Shown piece after piece: positions 1-7,982 of a DNA stretch of 22,453 nt (positions are counted from its first letter, which is position 1; the number at the start of each line of letters is the position of its first letter). The position numbers and the translations under genes were made by a program. The stretch spans positions 1-22,453 of the forward strand of contig DDJS01000002.1 of NCBI GenBank assembly GCA_002339165.1, read 5' to 3'. The DNA is from Cellvibrionales bacterium UBA2618. GTDB taxonomy: Bacteria > Pseudomonadota > Gammaproteobacteria > Pseudomonadales > Porticoccaceae. The notes beneath the pieces are model-generated. The model had not been told where the DNA came from, made no database searches, and saw only the letters and a list, made by a program, of their open reading frames with translations.

Positions 1-180
1 GTCTACACCTTTACCGTGACCACCGACTGGGTTTACTTCCACCAGGTGAAACAGGATGTGTTGTTGCGTATTGCCGACATCATCACCGCGCAGGGTGCGG
101 AGATAGCCTTTCCCACCACCACGCTGGATTTGCCTGCTAGCGCCGAGGCGTTGGCACTGACCCGCAGCGAACGATCATGA
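1..180 (+). CDS. C-terminal fragment of an MscS-family mechanosensitive ion channel
   Basis: This is the 3' end of a gene that starts before the window; 59 codons remain, ending in TGA at 178-180. The visible protein has an alpha/beta pattern (YTFTVTTDWVYFHQVKQDVL) followed by IAFPTTTLDLP. An 'I-x-F-P-T/Q-x-T-L' stretch near the C-terminus is typical of the cytoplasmic domain of small-conductance mechanosensitive channels, which open under membrane tension and release solutes on osmotic downshock. The pore-lining helix is outside the window, so the family call rests on this short tail only. The stop codon overlaps the start of the downstream lipocalin gene (ATGA), which suggests translational coupling. 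Confidence 0.6.
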   Translation, partial: VYTFTVTTDWVYFHQVKQDVLLRIADIITAQGAEIAFPTTTLDLPASAEALALTRSERS

Positions 181-737
181 TATCTCCTGCGCAAACGTCG
201 TTGGCATCGACGCTGTTTGGGGCTGTGTTAATGGTCGGTACGCTGCTTGGCGGTTGTTCGGGTGCGCCCGAAGGTATCGCAGCGGTGGATGATTTCGACG
301 TTCAGCGCTACCTGGGTAACTGGTACGAAATAGCTCGCCTCGACCACTCTTTTGAGCGCGGCCTCGAGGGTGTTCAAGCCAAGTATAGTTTGCGCGATGA
401 CGGTGGTATTCGCGTTTCTAACAGCGGTATATCGGTCGCAACGGGTGAGCATAGCGAGGCCGAGGGCAGGGCTTACTTTGTTGACTCAGCGACTAGGGGC
501 CACCTCAAGGTGTCGTTTTTTGGGCCTTTTTACGGAGCCTATGTGGTGTTTGAATTAGGGCCTAAGTACGACTATGCGTTCGTTGCCGGCAACAACCGCG
601 ATTACCTCTGGTTGCTTGCCCGGACACCCAATCCGCCGCAGTCGCTGAAAGATCGATTTGTCGCTAGGTCTGCCGAGTTGGGCTTTGCCTCCGACGATCT
701 AATCTGGGTCTCTCACCCTCGCTCTGCTACTAATTAG
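177..737 (+). CDS. blc: Blc-type outer-membrane lipocalin lipoprotein
   Basis: The 186-residue protein opens with a lipoprotein signal peptide whose lipobox is L-G-G-C at 24-27. Ser follows the lipidated Cys27 rather than the Asp that retains lipoproteins in the inner membrane, so it should go to the outer membrane through the Lol system. The lipocalin signature GNWYEIARLDHSFERGL begins at residue 47 with the invariant G-x-W, and the later YLWLLARTP matches the conserved last strands. Length is close to E. coli Blc (about 177 residues). Bacterial lipocalins of this type bind fatty acids or lysophospholipids and are linked to envelope stress and membrane maintenance. The start overlaps the stop of the MscS-like gene by 4 bp. 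The gene converges on csiV, with 74 bp between their ends and no strong terminator visible. Confidence 0.88.
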   Translation: MISPAQTSLASTLFGAVLMVGTLLGGCSGAPEGIAAVDDFDVQRYLGNWYEIARLDHSFERGLEGVQAKYSLRDDGGIRVSNSGISVATGEHSEAEGRAYFVDSATRGHLKVSFFGPFYGAYVVFELGPKYDYAFVAGNNRDYLWLLARTPNPPQSLKDRFVARSAELGFASDDLIWVSHPRSATN

Positions 738-811
738 CCCATCCCATCTGCGCGCCGTGCGTTAGTGAGCAACGCGTATCTTGACGAGTAACCCGTCTTG
801 TTGCGACGCCG

Positions 812-1984
812 TTATTCGGTTGCAGGCGAATTGTCCCGTGGATTGTCTTGAGGATTAAGCAATTGCGGTTGATATGCCTTGACGGTCAACATAATGCCTA
901 TTTGCGGGTGATCTAAATAGTACACCTCGGCCTCATGCAGGCGCCTCGACTGGTTAAATGTCCAAACATTTTTTGTCGGGTAGACATTGGGCGGCGTCAG
1001 TGATTCGATCGCCGGTTCCAGTTGGGCACCAGGCTGAACTGGGCCAAATGATAGCTCGCCGTTGCCCACGGCGGGCGAATTGGTCAATGCAGATGATATT
1101 TGCGTCAGGTCTTGGCCTTCAGTATCTGCATGAATACCAGTATGATTTCCAACGTTATCGGCGGGTAAAAGCGCTTTTTCGAGCACTGCAAGGCCGGTGG
1201 TTTGATCGACGATCGTGCTCTTTTGTGACCGCGGGTGGCGTTTCAATACCGGCAAAGTAATCTGCTGTGTTGCCTCAATATCATCGCTAAATTGGGTTAG
1301 CCAGAGATTGCTTTCGAAGTGTAAAAAGCGCGATTTGTAGAAGCGAAGGCTACCCTCAAGCTGAAAGCGATCTTTAAACGCTGGGCCACCCTCGACGATC
1401 AACCATGGGTCGTCACTATCTAGCTGCGCAGGGAAGCGCCATGCGCGGTGGTAAATGACTTCGTAAGGCGGACGCCGAACCAAAGCGCGTACGGTATCAT
1501 TGAGGTCGCGATCTGGCGCTTTTAGCTGTCGGTAAGGCAGTTCAAAGCTAGGTTGTGGCGCGACCAGCGGCGCACTGATCATCGGAGACGGGGAGGGTGC
1601 GCCGGGTATTAAGGCTGCACTGGCATCGGATGCGGCGGTTGTTTGTGGCAAATTAGTCTGAATGCTTATGCGTTTCAGGGCCTCGGCGGCGTCTGGATCA
1701 ATACCGCTCTCGAAGGCATCAGCCAGTTGGCGAATGTCTATCACCGTGTCGCTGTCGAGGAGTCTCAGCCATCGTTTCGGGTATTTGAGTTGGTATTGCT
1801 GTGATGCCGCTTCGTCTGGTGCAGCGCTGCCCTGAGTGAAGATGACGACTTCTGCTTGATACCAGTTATCCGGTTGCCATGGCGACCCCGATGTTTGTTT
1901 GGCGGACGCCGTGCTGGCCAACCATGGGCTCAAGCCCAGCACTAAGCCGCAGCACAATATCCGTATCAGGTACTCCCTATTCAT
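812..1984 (-). CDS. csiV: CsiV-family periplasmic peptidoglycan-associated protein
   Basis: The 390-residue protein has a Sec signal peptide with a likely cleavage after A-S-A at residue 28. Next comes WYQAEVVIFTQ (41-51), the 'W/Y-x-x-E-v-i-V-F' start typical of this family. Mid-protein PYEVIYHRAWRFP and the C-terminal YYLDHPQIGIML (from 355) are also family-like; the latter resembles the 'yLDHPlFGvLv' end of CsiV. In Vibrio cholerae CsiV binds peptidoglycan and is needed for normal cell shape when D-amino acids accumulate. Two low-complexity stretches, a Pro/Ser/Ala-rich one near 110-150 and a second around 270-335, interrupt the conserved blocks and make this copy long. It starts 51 bp after the mfd stop on the same strand, so the two are probably co-transcribed. 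The ATG has a GGATG ribosome-binding site about 8 nt upstream. Confidence 0.78.
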   Translation of the reverse strand: MNREYLIRILCCGLVLGLSPWLASTASAKQTSGSPWQPDNWYQAEVVIFTQGSAAPDEAASQQYQLKYPKRWLRLLDSDTVIDIRQLADAFESGIDPDAAEALKRISIQTNLPQTTAASDASAALIPGAPSPSPMISAPLVAPQPSFELPYRQLKAPDRDLNDTVRALVRRPPYEVIYHRAWRFPAQLDSDDPWLIVEGGPAFKDRFQLEGSLRFYKSRFLHFESNLWLTQFSDDIEATQQITLPVLKRHPRSQKSTIVDQTTGLAVLEKALLPADNVGNHTGIHADTEGQDLTQISSALTNSPAVGNGELSFGPVQPGAQLEPAIESLTPPNVYPTKNVWTFNQSRRLHEAEVYYLDHPQIGIMLTVKAYQPQLLNPQDNPRDNSPATE

Positions 1985-2035
1985 AATTCAACATCCATTT
2001 TTAATTTTGTGCAGTCTTTACATCTCAGTATCATC

Positions 2036-5000
2036 TCACGCCGAGGCAGATTCTGTCATCAGGTGTTTGAGTATGCTAGCGACTTCAGAGAAGCGTTGTT
2101 CGTGGCTCTCCATATCCAGCGTAAAACTCAGTTGGTCGTTGTTTTTCAGCCGATAAGTGCGCGGTGCGGCCTGTATCATTTTGATGATGGTTATGGGTTC
2201 AACCGGTGTTTCAATGTCGAAGCAGAGTCTACCCCCAGTGGGGCCAGCCTCAATTTTTCTAATGCCCAGTCGCTCCCCAGCTTGACGGAGTTCGGCAAGT
2301 TTGAACAGGGCTTTAATGGGCTCTGAAAGGAGCCCAAAGCGATCGATCATCTCCACCTGTAAGTCGTAGAGGTCGGTCTCGGTCTTACAGTTGGCGAGAC
2401 GTTTATAGAGCGTTAAACGCATATTGACATCGGGCAAATAGTCGGCTGGAATCAGCGCCGGCAGATGCAGGTTGACATCAACTCCCTGTCCTAGTGCTGC
2501 GCGCATCGACGGTTGTTTACCCTGGCGAATCGCGGTCACCGCATTTTCGAGCATTTCCATGTAGAGCGTAAAACCGATCGCCTGAATGTGGCCGCTCTGT
2601 TCTTCACCGAGCAGTTCACCGGCACCGCGGATTTCTAGATCATTGGTCGCCAAGGTAAAGCCAGACCCCAAGTAGTCGGCCGCGGATATCGCCTGCAGGC
2701 GTTTTACCGCGTCGCCACTCAGGGTTTTGTCCGCTGGGGTCATTAAATAAGCATAGGCTTGGTGGTGCGATCTGCCGACTCGACCACGCAACTGGTGGAG
2801 TTGCGCCAATCCAAATTTGTCTGCCCGGGCGATCAAAATTGTATTGGCGCTGGGTACATCGATACCGGTCTCGATGATCGTGGTACACACTAAAACATTA
2901 AAATGTTGATGATAAAATTCGGACATCACGCGCTCGAGTTGACGCTCGCGCATTTGCCCATGCGCTACATCGATTCGCGCTTCGGGCACTAAATCACGGA
3001 GTTCATCCGCGACGCGTTGAATGCTCTTGACGTCGTTGTGGAGAAAATAGACTTGGCCGCCGCGTTGAATCTCGCGAAGTATTGCCTCGCGGGTGATTCT
3101 CGGTTCCTCGGTGCGCACAAAGGTTTTTACCGATAGCCGCTTGGCAGGTGGCGTGGCGATGATTGACAGGTCCCGAATACTGTGCATTGACATATTCAGC
3201 GTGCGTGGAATCGGCGTAGCGGTCAGGGTTAAGATGTCGACCTGGCTGCGTAGCGATTTAATTTTTTCTTTTTGGCGGACGCCAAAACGGTGTTCTTCGT
3301 CGATGATCATCATGCCGAGATGGGCAAAATTGATCTCGGTGTGCAGCAGTTTATGCGTGCTGATTAAAATGTCGGTGTTGCCCGACTCGACGGTGGTGAT
3401 AATCGCCTGCTGCTCGCGCTGGGTCTTAAACCGCGATAGCGCTTCGATAGAAATGGGCCAGCTGGCAAAGCGATCGCGAAAATTCTCCAAGTGCTGCTGC
3501 GCGAGTAGTGTTGTTGGCACTAAAATCGCTACTTGTTTACCGCTGCTGACGGCGGTAAAAGCGGCGCGCATTGCAACTTCGGTCTTGCCGAAACCGACAT
3601 CGCCGCAGACCAACCTATCCATCGGTTGTGCGCTGAGTAAGTCGCGCCGCACGGCCTCGATGGCCTCGCGTTGATCGGGGGTCTCTTCAAAGGGGAATTC
3701 GCGGCAGAATTGGGCGTAGTCTTCCGCATGATCGGTGCAGGCAAAGCCAACCTGTGCAGCCCGGCGCGAGTAGATGTCGAGTAGTTCGACCGCGGTATCG
3801 CGCACCTGTTTAGCCGCCTTTTCCTTGGCCTTGTCCCACTTGTCGCTGCCCAGTCGGTTGAGCGGCGCAAGGGCCTGATCGCCCGCACCGAAACGGCTAA
3901 TAAGGTGCAGCGATGCCACCGGCACGTAGAGTTTGGCATCACCGGCGTAGGACAGCAGCAAGAATTCTTGGGTACTCTTATCCACGATAAGTGTTTCAAG
4001 GCCGATATAACGACCGACGCCATGTTCGATGTGGACTACAGCAGCGCCCGGTTTGAGTTCCGCTAAACTCTTAAACACATAGTCGGGCGTTTGCGATGCC
4101 TTGGATCGCCGTCGCCGCTGCATCACCTGCTGCCCAAACAGTTCGCCCTCGGTGATCAGGCAGATACCTTGATCCGGTGCGTAAAGACCCTGATCGATGG
4201 CAAAGGTGGTGATGCCACATTTCATCCCTGAGTTGATGAAGGTCTGCCAGTCGGCACAGTTTTCAGGGCGCACATCGATATTGCCGAGCAATTCAGCGAG
4301 GACCTCGCGACGTCCAGCCGATTCCGCGCAAAACAGCACGCGACAGGGAGATTCGCCGCCGCCAGCGGCCATGAACGCCTGTAATTTGAGCGCAGGAGCT
4401 GTGGCGTGTGGATCGACACCAATATCGGGAACATTCAATATGTGGTAATTTTGGTTTGCCGGTGAATCGCGCTTGGCAGTTTCGTGCAAAATGATTCTGG
4501 GAAGTTTTCGTATCTGTTGAAAGAGCGTTTCAATCGGCAGAAAAACGTCCGCGGGTGCCAGGATTGGGCGCTCCGGATCAACCCCATACTCGCTATACCG
4601 CGCTACCACGTCTTGCCAAAAATGCTCAGCAGACTCCTCGATACCGCTGAAACTCAAAAGCCTAACCGCAGCGGGCAAATAATCGAACAGCGTGGCTGTC
4701 TGCTGAAAGAATAAGCTTAAAAAATATTCTATGCCCTGGGGAGCCATGCCGCTGGCTATATCCCGATAGATCGGGCTATGAGTTGGGCTGTTGGGGAATT
4801 TTTCGTGCCAGTTGTTCAAGAACAGATTAATGGCATCTTTGTCGAGGGCAAATTCTCGTGCCGGTAGTAGCTTCAATTCGCCGACCGTTTCGGTGGTTCG
4901 CTGGGACTCGGCATCGAACAGTCGTAATGATTCTATTTCATCATCCAACAGGTCAATTCTGAACGGCGTCTCACAGCCCATCGGATAGATGTCGATGATC

Positions 5001-5500
5001 GATCCCCGAAACGCATATTCGCCGTGGCTAAACACCGTCTCAACCTTGTGATAGCCAGCGTGACTGAGTTGTTGGCGCAGAGTCTCGCGATCGATCTGTT
5101 CGCCGATCCTGTAACTAAAGGTTCGCGAAGCGACGAAATCGGTAGGCGCCAAGCGATGCATCAAGGTCTGTAACGGCACCAGTAAGACACCGCGTCCCGA
5201 CTGTGGCAGGCTGGCTAAGGTTTGCAGGCGTGCCGACACAATATCCTGGTGGGGTGAGAAAATGTCGTAGGGTAGCGTTTCCCAGTCGGGGAAACTGTAG
5301 ATTGGCAAGTCAGCGTTAAAAAAGGATAGCGCCCGCGCCTGCGCGGCCGACTCGCGCGCCGAAGGTGTCACCACCATAGTCAGGCCGTGGTAATGCGCGG
5401 CATGCTCGGCGATGGCCAGAGTCCTCCCTGCGCCGTGCAGTTCAGCCCAATGGTTTTTTGCGCCGGCGGCGAGTGCCGTGGGTTGCTGAAAAAATGTCAT
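2036..5500 (-). CDS. mfd: Transcription-repair coupling factor Mfd
   Basis: At 1154 residues this is full-length Mfd. This SF2 translocase removes RNA polymerase stalled at DNA damage and recruits UvrA for transcription-coupled nucleotide excision repair. In order it has the N-terminal UvrB-like module (GAGRTLAIAEHAA and FPDWETLPYD), the RNA-polymerase-interacting region (LKPGAAVVHIEHGVGRYIGLETL), and the helicase core: Walker A GDVGFGKT at 633-640, DEEH at 734-737, LTATPIPRTLNMS, and motif VI QLRGRVGRSHHQAYAYL. A C-terminal TRCF domain follows. The degenerate Walker A of the N-terminal module is normal for Mfd. The ATG has only a weak ribosome-binding site (GGAG about 14 nt upstream). The gene is divergent from gap across a 732-bp gap and leads into csiV. 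Confidence 0.98.
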   Translation of the reverse strand: MTFFQQPTALAAGAKNHWAELHGAGRTLAIAEHAAHYHGLTMVVTPSARESAAQARALSFFNADLPIYSFPDWETLPYDIFSPHQDIVSARLQTLASLPQSGRGVLLVPLQTLMHRLAPTDFVASRTFSYRIGEQIDRETLRQQLSHAGYHKVETVFSHGEYAFRGSIIDIYPMGCETPFRIDLLDDEIESLRLFDAESQRTTETVGELKLLPAREFALDKDAINLFLNNWHEKFPNSPTHSPIYRDIASGMAPQGIEYFLSLFFQQTATLFDYLPAAVRLLSFSGIEESAEHFWQDVVARYSEYGVDPERPILAPADVFLPIETLFQQIRKLPRIILHETAKRDSPANQNYHILNVPDIGVDPHATAPALKLQAFMAAGGGESPCRVLFCAESAGRREVLAELLGNIDVRPENCADWQTFINSGMKCGITTFAIDQGLYAPDQGICLITEGELFGQQVMQRRRRSKASQTPDYVFKSLAELKPGAAVVHIEHGVGRYIGLETLIVDKSTQEFLLLSYAGDAKLYVPVASLHLISRFGAGDQALAPLNRLGSDKWDKAKEKAAKQVRDTAVELLDIYSRRAAQVGFACTDHAEDYAQFCREFPFEETPDQREAIEAVRRDLLSAQPMDRLVCGDVGFGKTEVAMRAAFTAVSSGKQVAILVPTTLLAQQHLENFRDRFASWPISIEALSRFKTQREQQAIITTVESGNTDILISTHKLLHTEINFAHLGMMIIDEEHRFGVRQKEKIKSLRSQVDILTLTATPIPRTLNMSMHSIRDLSIIATPPAKRLSVKTFVRTEEPRITREAILREIQRGGQVYFLHNDVKSIQRVADELRDLVPEARIDVAHGQMRERQLERVMSEFYHQHFNVLVCTTIIETGIDVPSANTILIARADKFGLAQLHQLRGRVGRSHHQAYAYLMTPADKTLSGDAVKRLQAISAADYLGSGFTLATNDLEIRGAGELLGEEQSGHIQAIGFTLYMEMLENAVTAIRQGKQPSMRAALGQGVDVNLHLPALIPADYLPDVNMRLTLYKRLANCKTETDLYDLQVEMIDRFGLLSEPIKALFKLAELRQAGERLGIRKIEAGPTGGRLCFDIETPVEPITIIKMIQAAPRTYRLKNNDQLSFTLDMESHEQRFSEVASILKHLMTESASA

Positions 5501-5744
5501 GATCGGTTAGCAAGCTCCGCCGTTTTTAGTTTGACGGATTTCGAGAGCTCCGCGGGCCGCACATTTTACGTCTCTAAAGGCCAGAATCGCAAGCCGCTGA
5601 CCGCTCTTTATCGAGATGTTTGTGCGCGACTTGCAGACCGTTCAGAGCCGGCCACTACGCTTTCAAACGCCGACGCACCCGCAGGTCGAGTCGACACGCA
5701 CATCCCTTACGACGAGTGTGTACGTCAAGCGAAGGCCTGCGGAT

Positions 5745-5772
5745 TTTAAATTTGGTCGGTGTTAACAATCAA
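5745..5772 (-). promoter_or_regulatory. Weak candidate promoter for mfd
   Basis: On the minus strand TTGATT (5772-5767) and TTTAAA (5750-5745) are separated by 16 bp, each matching 4 or 5 of the 6 sigma-70 consensus positions. A transcript from here would have a leader of roughly 235 nt before the mfd start at 5500. This is pattern matching only; similar matches occur by chance in AT-rich DNA. Confidence 0.2.
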
Positions 5773-5911
5773 CCAGTCGTGATCAAGTATAGCGCGCACT
5801 AGCTATTGGTGGCCATCGTCGGGAGAGCTATCTACGCAAGCCTTGGGTGGTGTCTGGATGCGTTAATGTGCAGCGAACCGGCGGTGCCCCTAGGCGCGTG
5901 CTATCTATTTG

Positions 5912-6064
5912 TTTGATACAGTCACTTTATTGAATACCGTCACTGCGACCTGAGCGATTGGCAGTAACGCTGATTTCACAATCTTGTGGCTTTACCTTGG
6001 GTGCAATAACTGCTCTTTTGGCGGTTGAGTCCGGGTCATTTGATACCAGCGATCTTTATTGAAT
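5912..6064 (+). repeat. Spaced direct repeat TTTGATAC-N(6-8)-TTTATTGAAT upstream of gap
   Basis: Copy 1 lies at 5912-5935 and copy 2 at 6039-6064, with start points 127 bp apart. Both share TTTGATAC at the left and TTTATTGAAT at the right; the middle is 6 and 8 bases long. Two copies in the promoter-side half of this intergenic region suggest paired regulator sites or a local duplication. I cannot assign a regulator. Confidence 0.45.
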
Positions 6065-6127
6065 GATTCATAGACGATGTGTCAGATTTTGAGAGTGTTG
6101 GGCTGGGCGTTTAATTGAGTGGGCAGT

Positions 6128-6143
6128 CGTCAACTATTTGACG
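6128..6143. promoter_or_regulatory. 16-bp palindrome CGTCAA-CTAT-TTGACG, possible operator
   Basis: Perfect 6-bp inverted arms flank a 4-nt spacer, centred about 97 bp upstream of the gap start. The right arm contains TTGAC, so it may also overlap a -35 element. The symmetry fits a dimeric regulator site, but the regulator is unknown and the palindrome is short. Confidence 0.3.
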
Positions 6144-6232
6144 CGCTCGGGGACTGTTTAGTTGCCTGCGTAGCAACACTTCGCGATAATACCGCGCAAC
6201 GATTACCGACAACACTGAGGGATTAAGCTTTG

Positions 6233-7690
6233 ATGGACGAAAGACGACCGTTACCAGACGATTTTTTCAAGGATTGGAAACAGCGCGAAGCGCTTGCCGA
6301 GGGCATGATCCCACTGATAGGCAAGCTCTACAGGGAGAGTAACGTATCGACGTATATGTACGGTAACAGCATGGTCAACAAATCGGTGACCGACTTGATG
6401 AAGGCGCACCGCTATGTGCGCCATATCGAGCACAACGAGTTGTCCGAATTTGAGTCGTATCCGATGCTTGAGGCGATTGCTAATCTGCAGCTTGGGCCGG
6501 CCCACTTAGACGTCGGAAAGTTGGCAGTACGCTATCAAAAAGTTGCCGGAGATCAGTCCTTGGATAGCTTTTTAGGTGCGGAACTGGCGGATATCATTGG
6601 CTCGCAAATCAAACCGTTACCGCAGCCGCAAGACATTGTTCTATATGGATTTGGGCGGATCGGACGGCTGGTGGCGAGACTCTTGGTTGACAAAGCGGGC
6701 GGGGGTGATGTGTTGCGGTTGCGGGCGATCGTTATTCGCCCGAGCAAACAAAATAACGACCTAGAAAAACGCGCCGCACTGCTACGACGAGACTCGGTGC
6801 ACGGTTCGTTTAAAGGCACTATACGAGTGCTCGAGGACAGCAATACCTTAGTTGTTAACGGCAATCCTATCAAAATCATCTATGCCAATTCACCCGGAGA
6901 GATCGACTACCGCGAATATGGGATCGACAATGCAATCATTGTCGATAATACCGGCGTTTGGCGAGATCGTAAAGGGCTTGCCGGGCACCTGCGACCGGGC
7001 GCGTCGAAAGTCATACTAACCGCACCCGCCGGCGACGACATTCCGAATATTGTGTATGGCGTTAATGACGAACAAATTACCCCGCAGCGAGATATTGTCT
7101 CAGCGGCATCCTGCACTACTAATGCGATTGTGCCGATCCTCAAGTCGCTGCTCGATGAATACGGTATCGACCGGGGGCATGTCGAGACGGTACATGCTTA
7201 CACCAACGATCAGAACTTGATTGATAACTATCACAAGGGCGACCGCCGCGGTCGCAGTGCCGCGCTGAACATGGTGTTGACTTCTACCGGCGCCGCCAAG
7301 GCGGTAGCCAAAGTGATACCGGAATTGAAGGGCAAGCTCACCGGCAATGCGATCCGCGTGCCGACGCCCAACGTGTCCATGGCGTTGCTCAACCTGCAAC
7401 TTGGCAGAGAGACTAACGTCGAGGAATTAAATGAGTATATGCGTCGCACTGCGCTGTATTCCGATATGCAACAGCAGATTGGTTTTACGCTTTCCAGTGA
7501 AGCTGTGTCGACTGATTTTGTCGGCTCACGCGAGGCCTGTGTGTTTGATTCGCAAGCGACGATTGTGGACGGTAAAAGCTGTGTGCTGTACTGCTGGTAT
7601 GACAACGAATTTGGCTATAGTTGTCAGGTGGTGCGCTGTCTCGAAGCGATGGCTGGAGTGACTTGGAAGACCTTTCCGAAAAGTGTATAA
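6233..7690 (+). CDS. gap: Glyceraldehyde-3-phosphate dehydrogenase, long form with N-terminal extension
   Basis: This 485-residue protein carries a complete GAPDH after an N-terminal extension. The NAD(P)-binding GFGRIGR is at 139-145, and the catalytic block ASCTTNA has its nucleophile at Cys294. The closing WYDNEFGYSCQVV stretch is classical GAPDH. The enzyme oxidises glyceraldehyde-3-phosphate to 1,3-bisphosphoglycerate in glycolysis, or the reverse in gluconeogenesis. Ordinary GAPDH is about 330-340 residues, so the first 135 or so (YVRHIEHNELSEFESYPMLE and so on) are extra; I recognise no domain there. Pseudomonas encodes a long GAPDH of this type next to mfd, as I recall. I chose ATG 6233, 10 nt after the ribosome-binding site TGAGGGA; a TTG at 6230 directly before it is less likely. 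Cofactor preference is not evident. Confidence 0.9.
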   Translation: MDERRPLPDDFFKDWKQREALAEGMIPLIGKLYRESNVSTYMYGNSMVNKSVTDLMKAHRYVRHIEHNELSEFESYPMLEAIANLQLGPAHLDVGKLAVRYQKVAGDQSLDSFLGAELADIIGSQIKPLPQPQDIVLYGFGRIGRLVARLLVDKAGGGDVLRLRAIVIRPSKQNNDLEKRAALLRRDSVHGSFKGTIRVLEDSNTLVVNGNPIKIIYANSPGEIDYREYGIDNAIIVDNTGVWRDRKGLAGHLRPGASKVILTAPAGDDIPNIVYGVNDEQITPQRDIVSAASCTTNAIVPILKSLLDEYGIDRGHVETVHAYTNDQNLIDNYHKGDRRGRSAALNMVLTSTGAAKAVAKVIPELKGKLTGNAIRVPTPNVSMALLNLQLGRETNVEELNEYMRRTALYSDMQQQIGFTLSSEAVSTDFVGSREACVFDSQATIVDGKSCVLYCWYDNEFGYSCQVVRCLEAMAGVTWKTFPKSV

Positions 7691-7691
7691 A
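7663..7691 (+). promoter_or_regulatory. Candidate sigma-70 promoter for the nqr operon at the 3' end of gap
   Basis: TTGGAA (7663-7668) and TATAAA (7686-7691) are separated by exactly 17 bp; they match 4/6 and 5/6 consensus bases. The elements overlap the last codons and stop of gap. Transcription would begin near 7698 and give nqrA a leader of roughly 280 nt. A second GTATAAAA lies 13 bp further on (7698-7705) but has no good -35. The promoter is predicted from sequence only. Confidence 0.4.
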
Positions 7692-7982
7692 ATGCTTGTA
7701 TAAAAGCGCAGAAGGCTTAGATTTGCGTGTCGATGGGGGAGGCCCGACGGGTCGACTTGAACATCCGGCTCAAATAGACTAATTAGCTCTGTTTTGGTGC
7801 CTTATCGACTGGTAACCTCGCCAGCAGACCATTACAATGTGCGCTTTTTGGGTTATGACTATATTGCTCAGCTAATTCAGCCCATCTGTGGTCAACGAAC
7901 CACGACCCAGTGATAGCTACTCAAAGGTAGTTGGTTACGGGTACAGCAAGATGATGATTAAAAACGCTAAAAAGGTATTTGA
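7691..7982. other. 292-bp region between gap and nqrA, probable nqr leader
   Basis: No gene is apparent. No clear intrinsic terminator follows gap, so some read-through into nqr is possible. The region has a tandem GTATAAAA (7685-7692 and 7698-7705), an 8-bp inverted pair AATTAGCT (7781-7788) / AGCTAATT (7870-7877), and a small hairpin GTGGT-N6-ACCAC near 7890-7905. I see no match to a riboswitch class I know. The nqrA ribosome-binding site (AAAAGGT) lies just before 7983. Confidence 0.5.

Larger units (their letters stand above)
5501..6232. other. 732-bp non-coding region between divergent mfd and gap
   Basis: This is the longest gene-free stretch. Short open frames on the + strand at 5387-5749 and 5620-5802 have no recognisable product, and the first is mostly antisense to mfd. 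The half nearer mfd (to about 5740) is GC-rich. The half nearer gap is more AT-rich and carries a spaced direct repeat (5912-5935 and 6039-6064), a palindrome CGTCAA-CTAT-TTGACG (6128-6143) and a small hairpin GTTGC/GCAAC (6161-6177). It must hold promoters for mfd and gap. I see no convincing tRNA, riboswitch or terminator in it. Confidence 0.6.

Noticed and set aside
783..802. Possible terminator between blc and csiV (GACG...CGTC followed by TTGTTG)
   Set aside because: The stem is only four to six pairs with a mismatch and there is no real T-run.
3093..3674. 193-residue open frame on the + strand
   Set aside because: It lies wholly antisense to the conserved helicase core of mfd, has low-complexity Ser/Arg/Cys composition and no recognisable motif; it is a shadow frame.
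5387..5749. 120-residue + strand frame reaching into the mfd-gap region
   Set aside because: The first third is antisense to the mfd start, no good ribosome-binding site is visible and the product matches nothing I know.
5620..5802. 60-residue Arg-rich + strand frame in the mfd-gap region
   Set aside because: Arg/His-rich composition typical of an off-frame reading of GC-rich DNA; no ribosome-binding site or family likeness.
7685..7705. Tandem GTATAAAA as the start of a repeat array
   Set aside because: Only two copies are present and the flanks differ; there is no array. The first copy is kept as a -10 candidate only.
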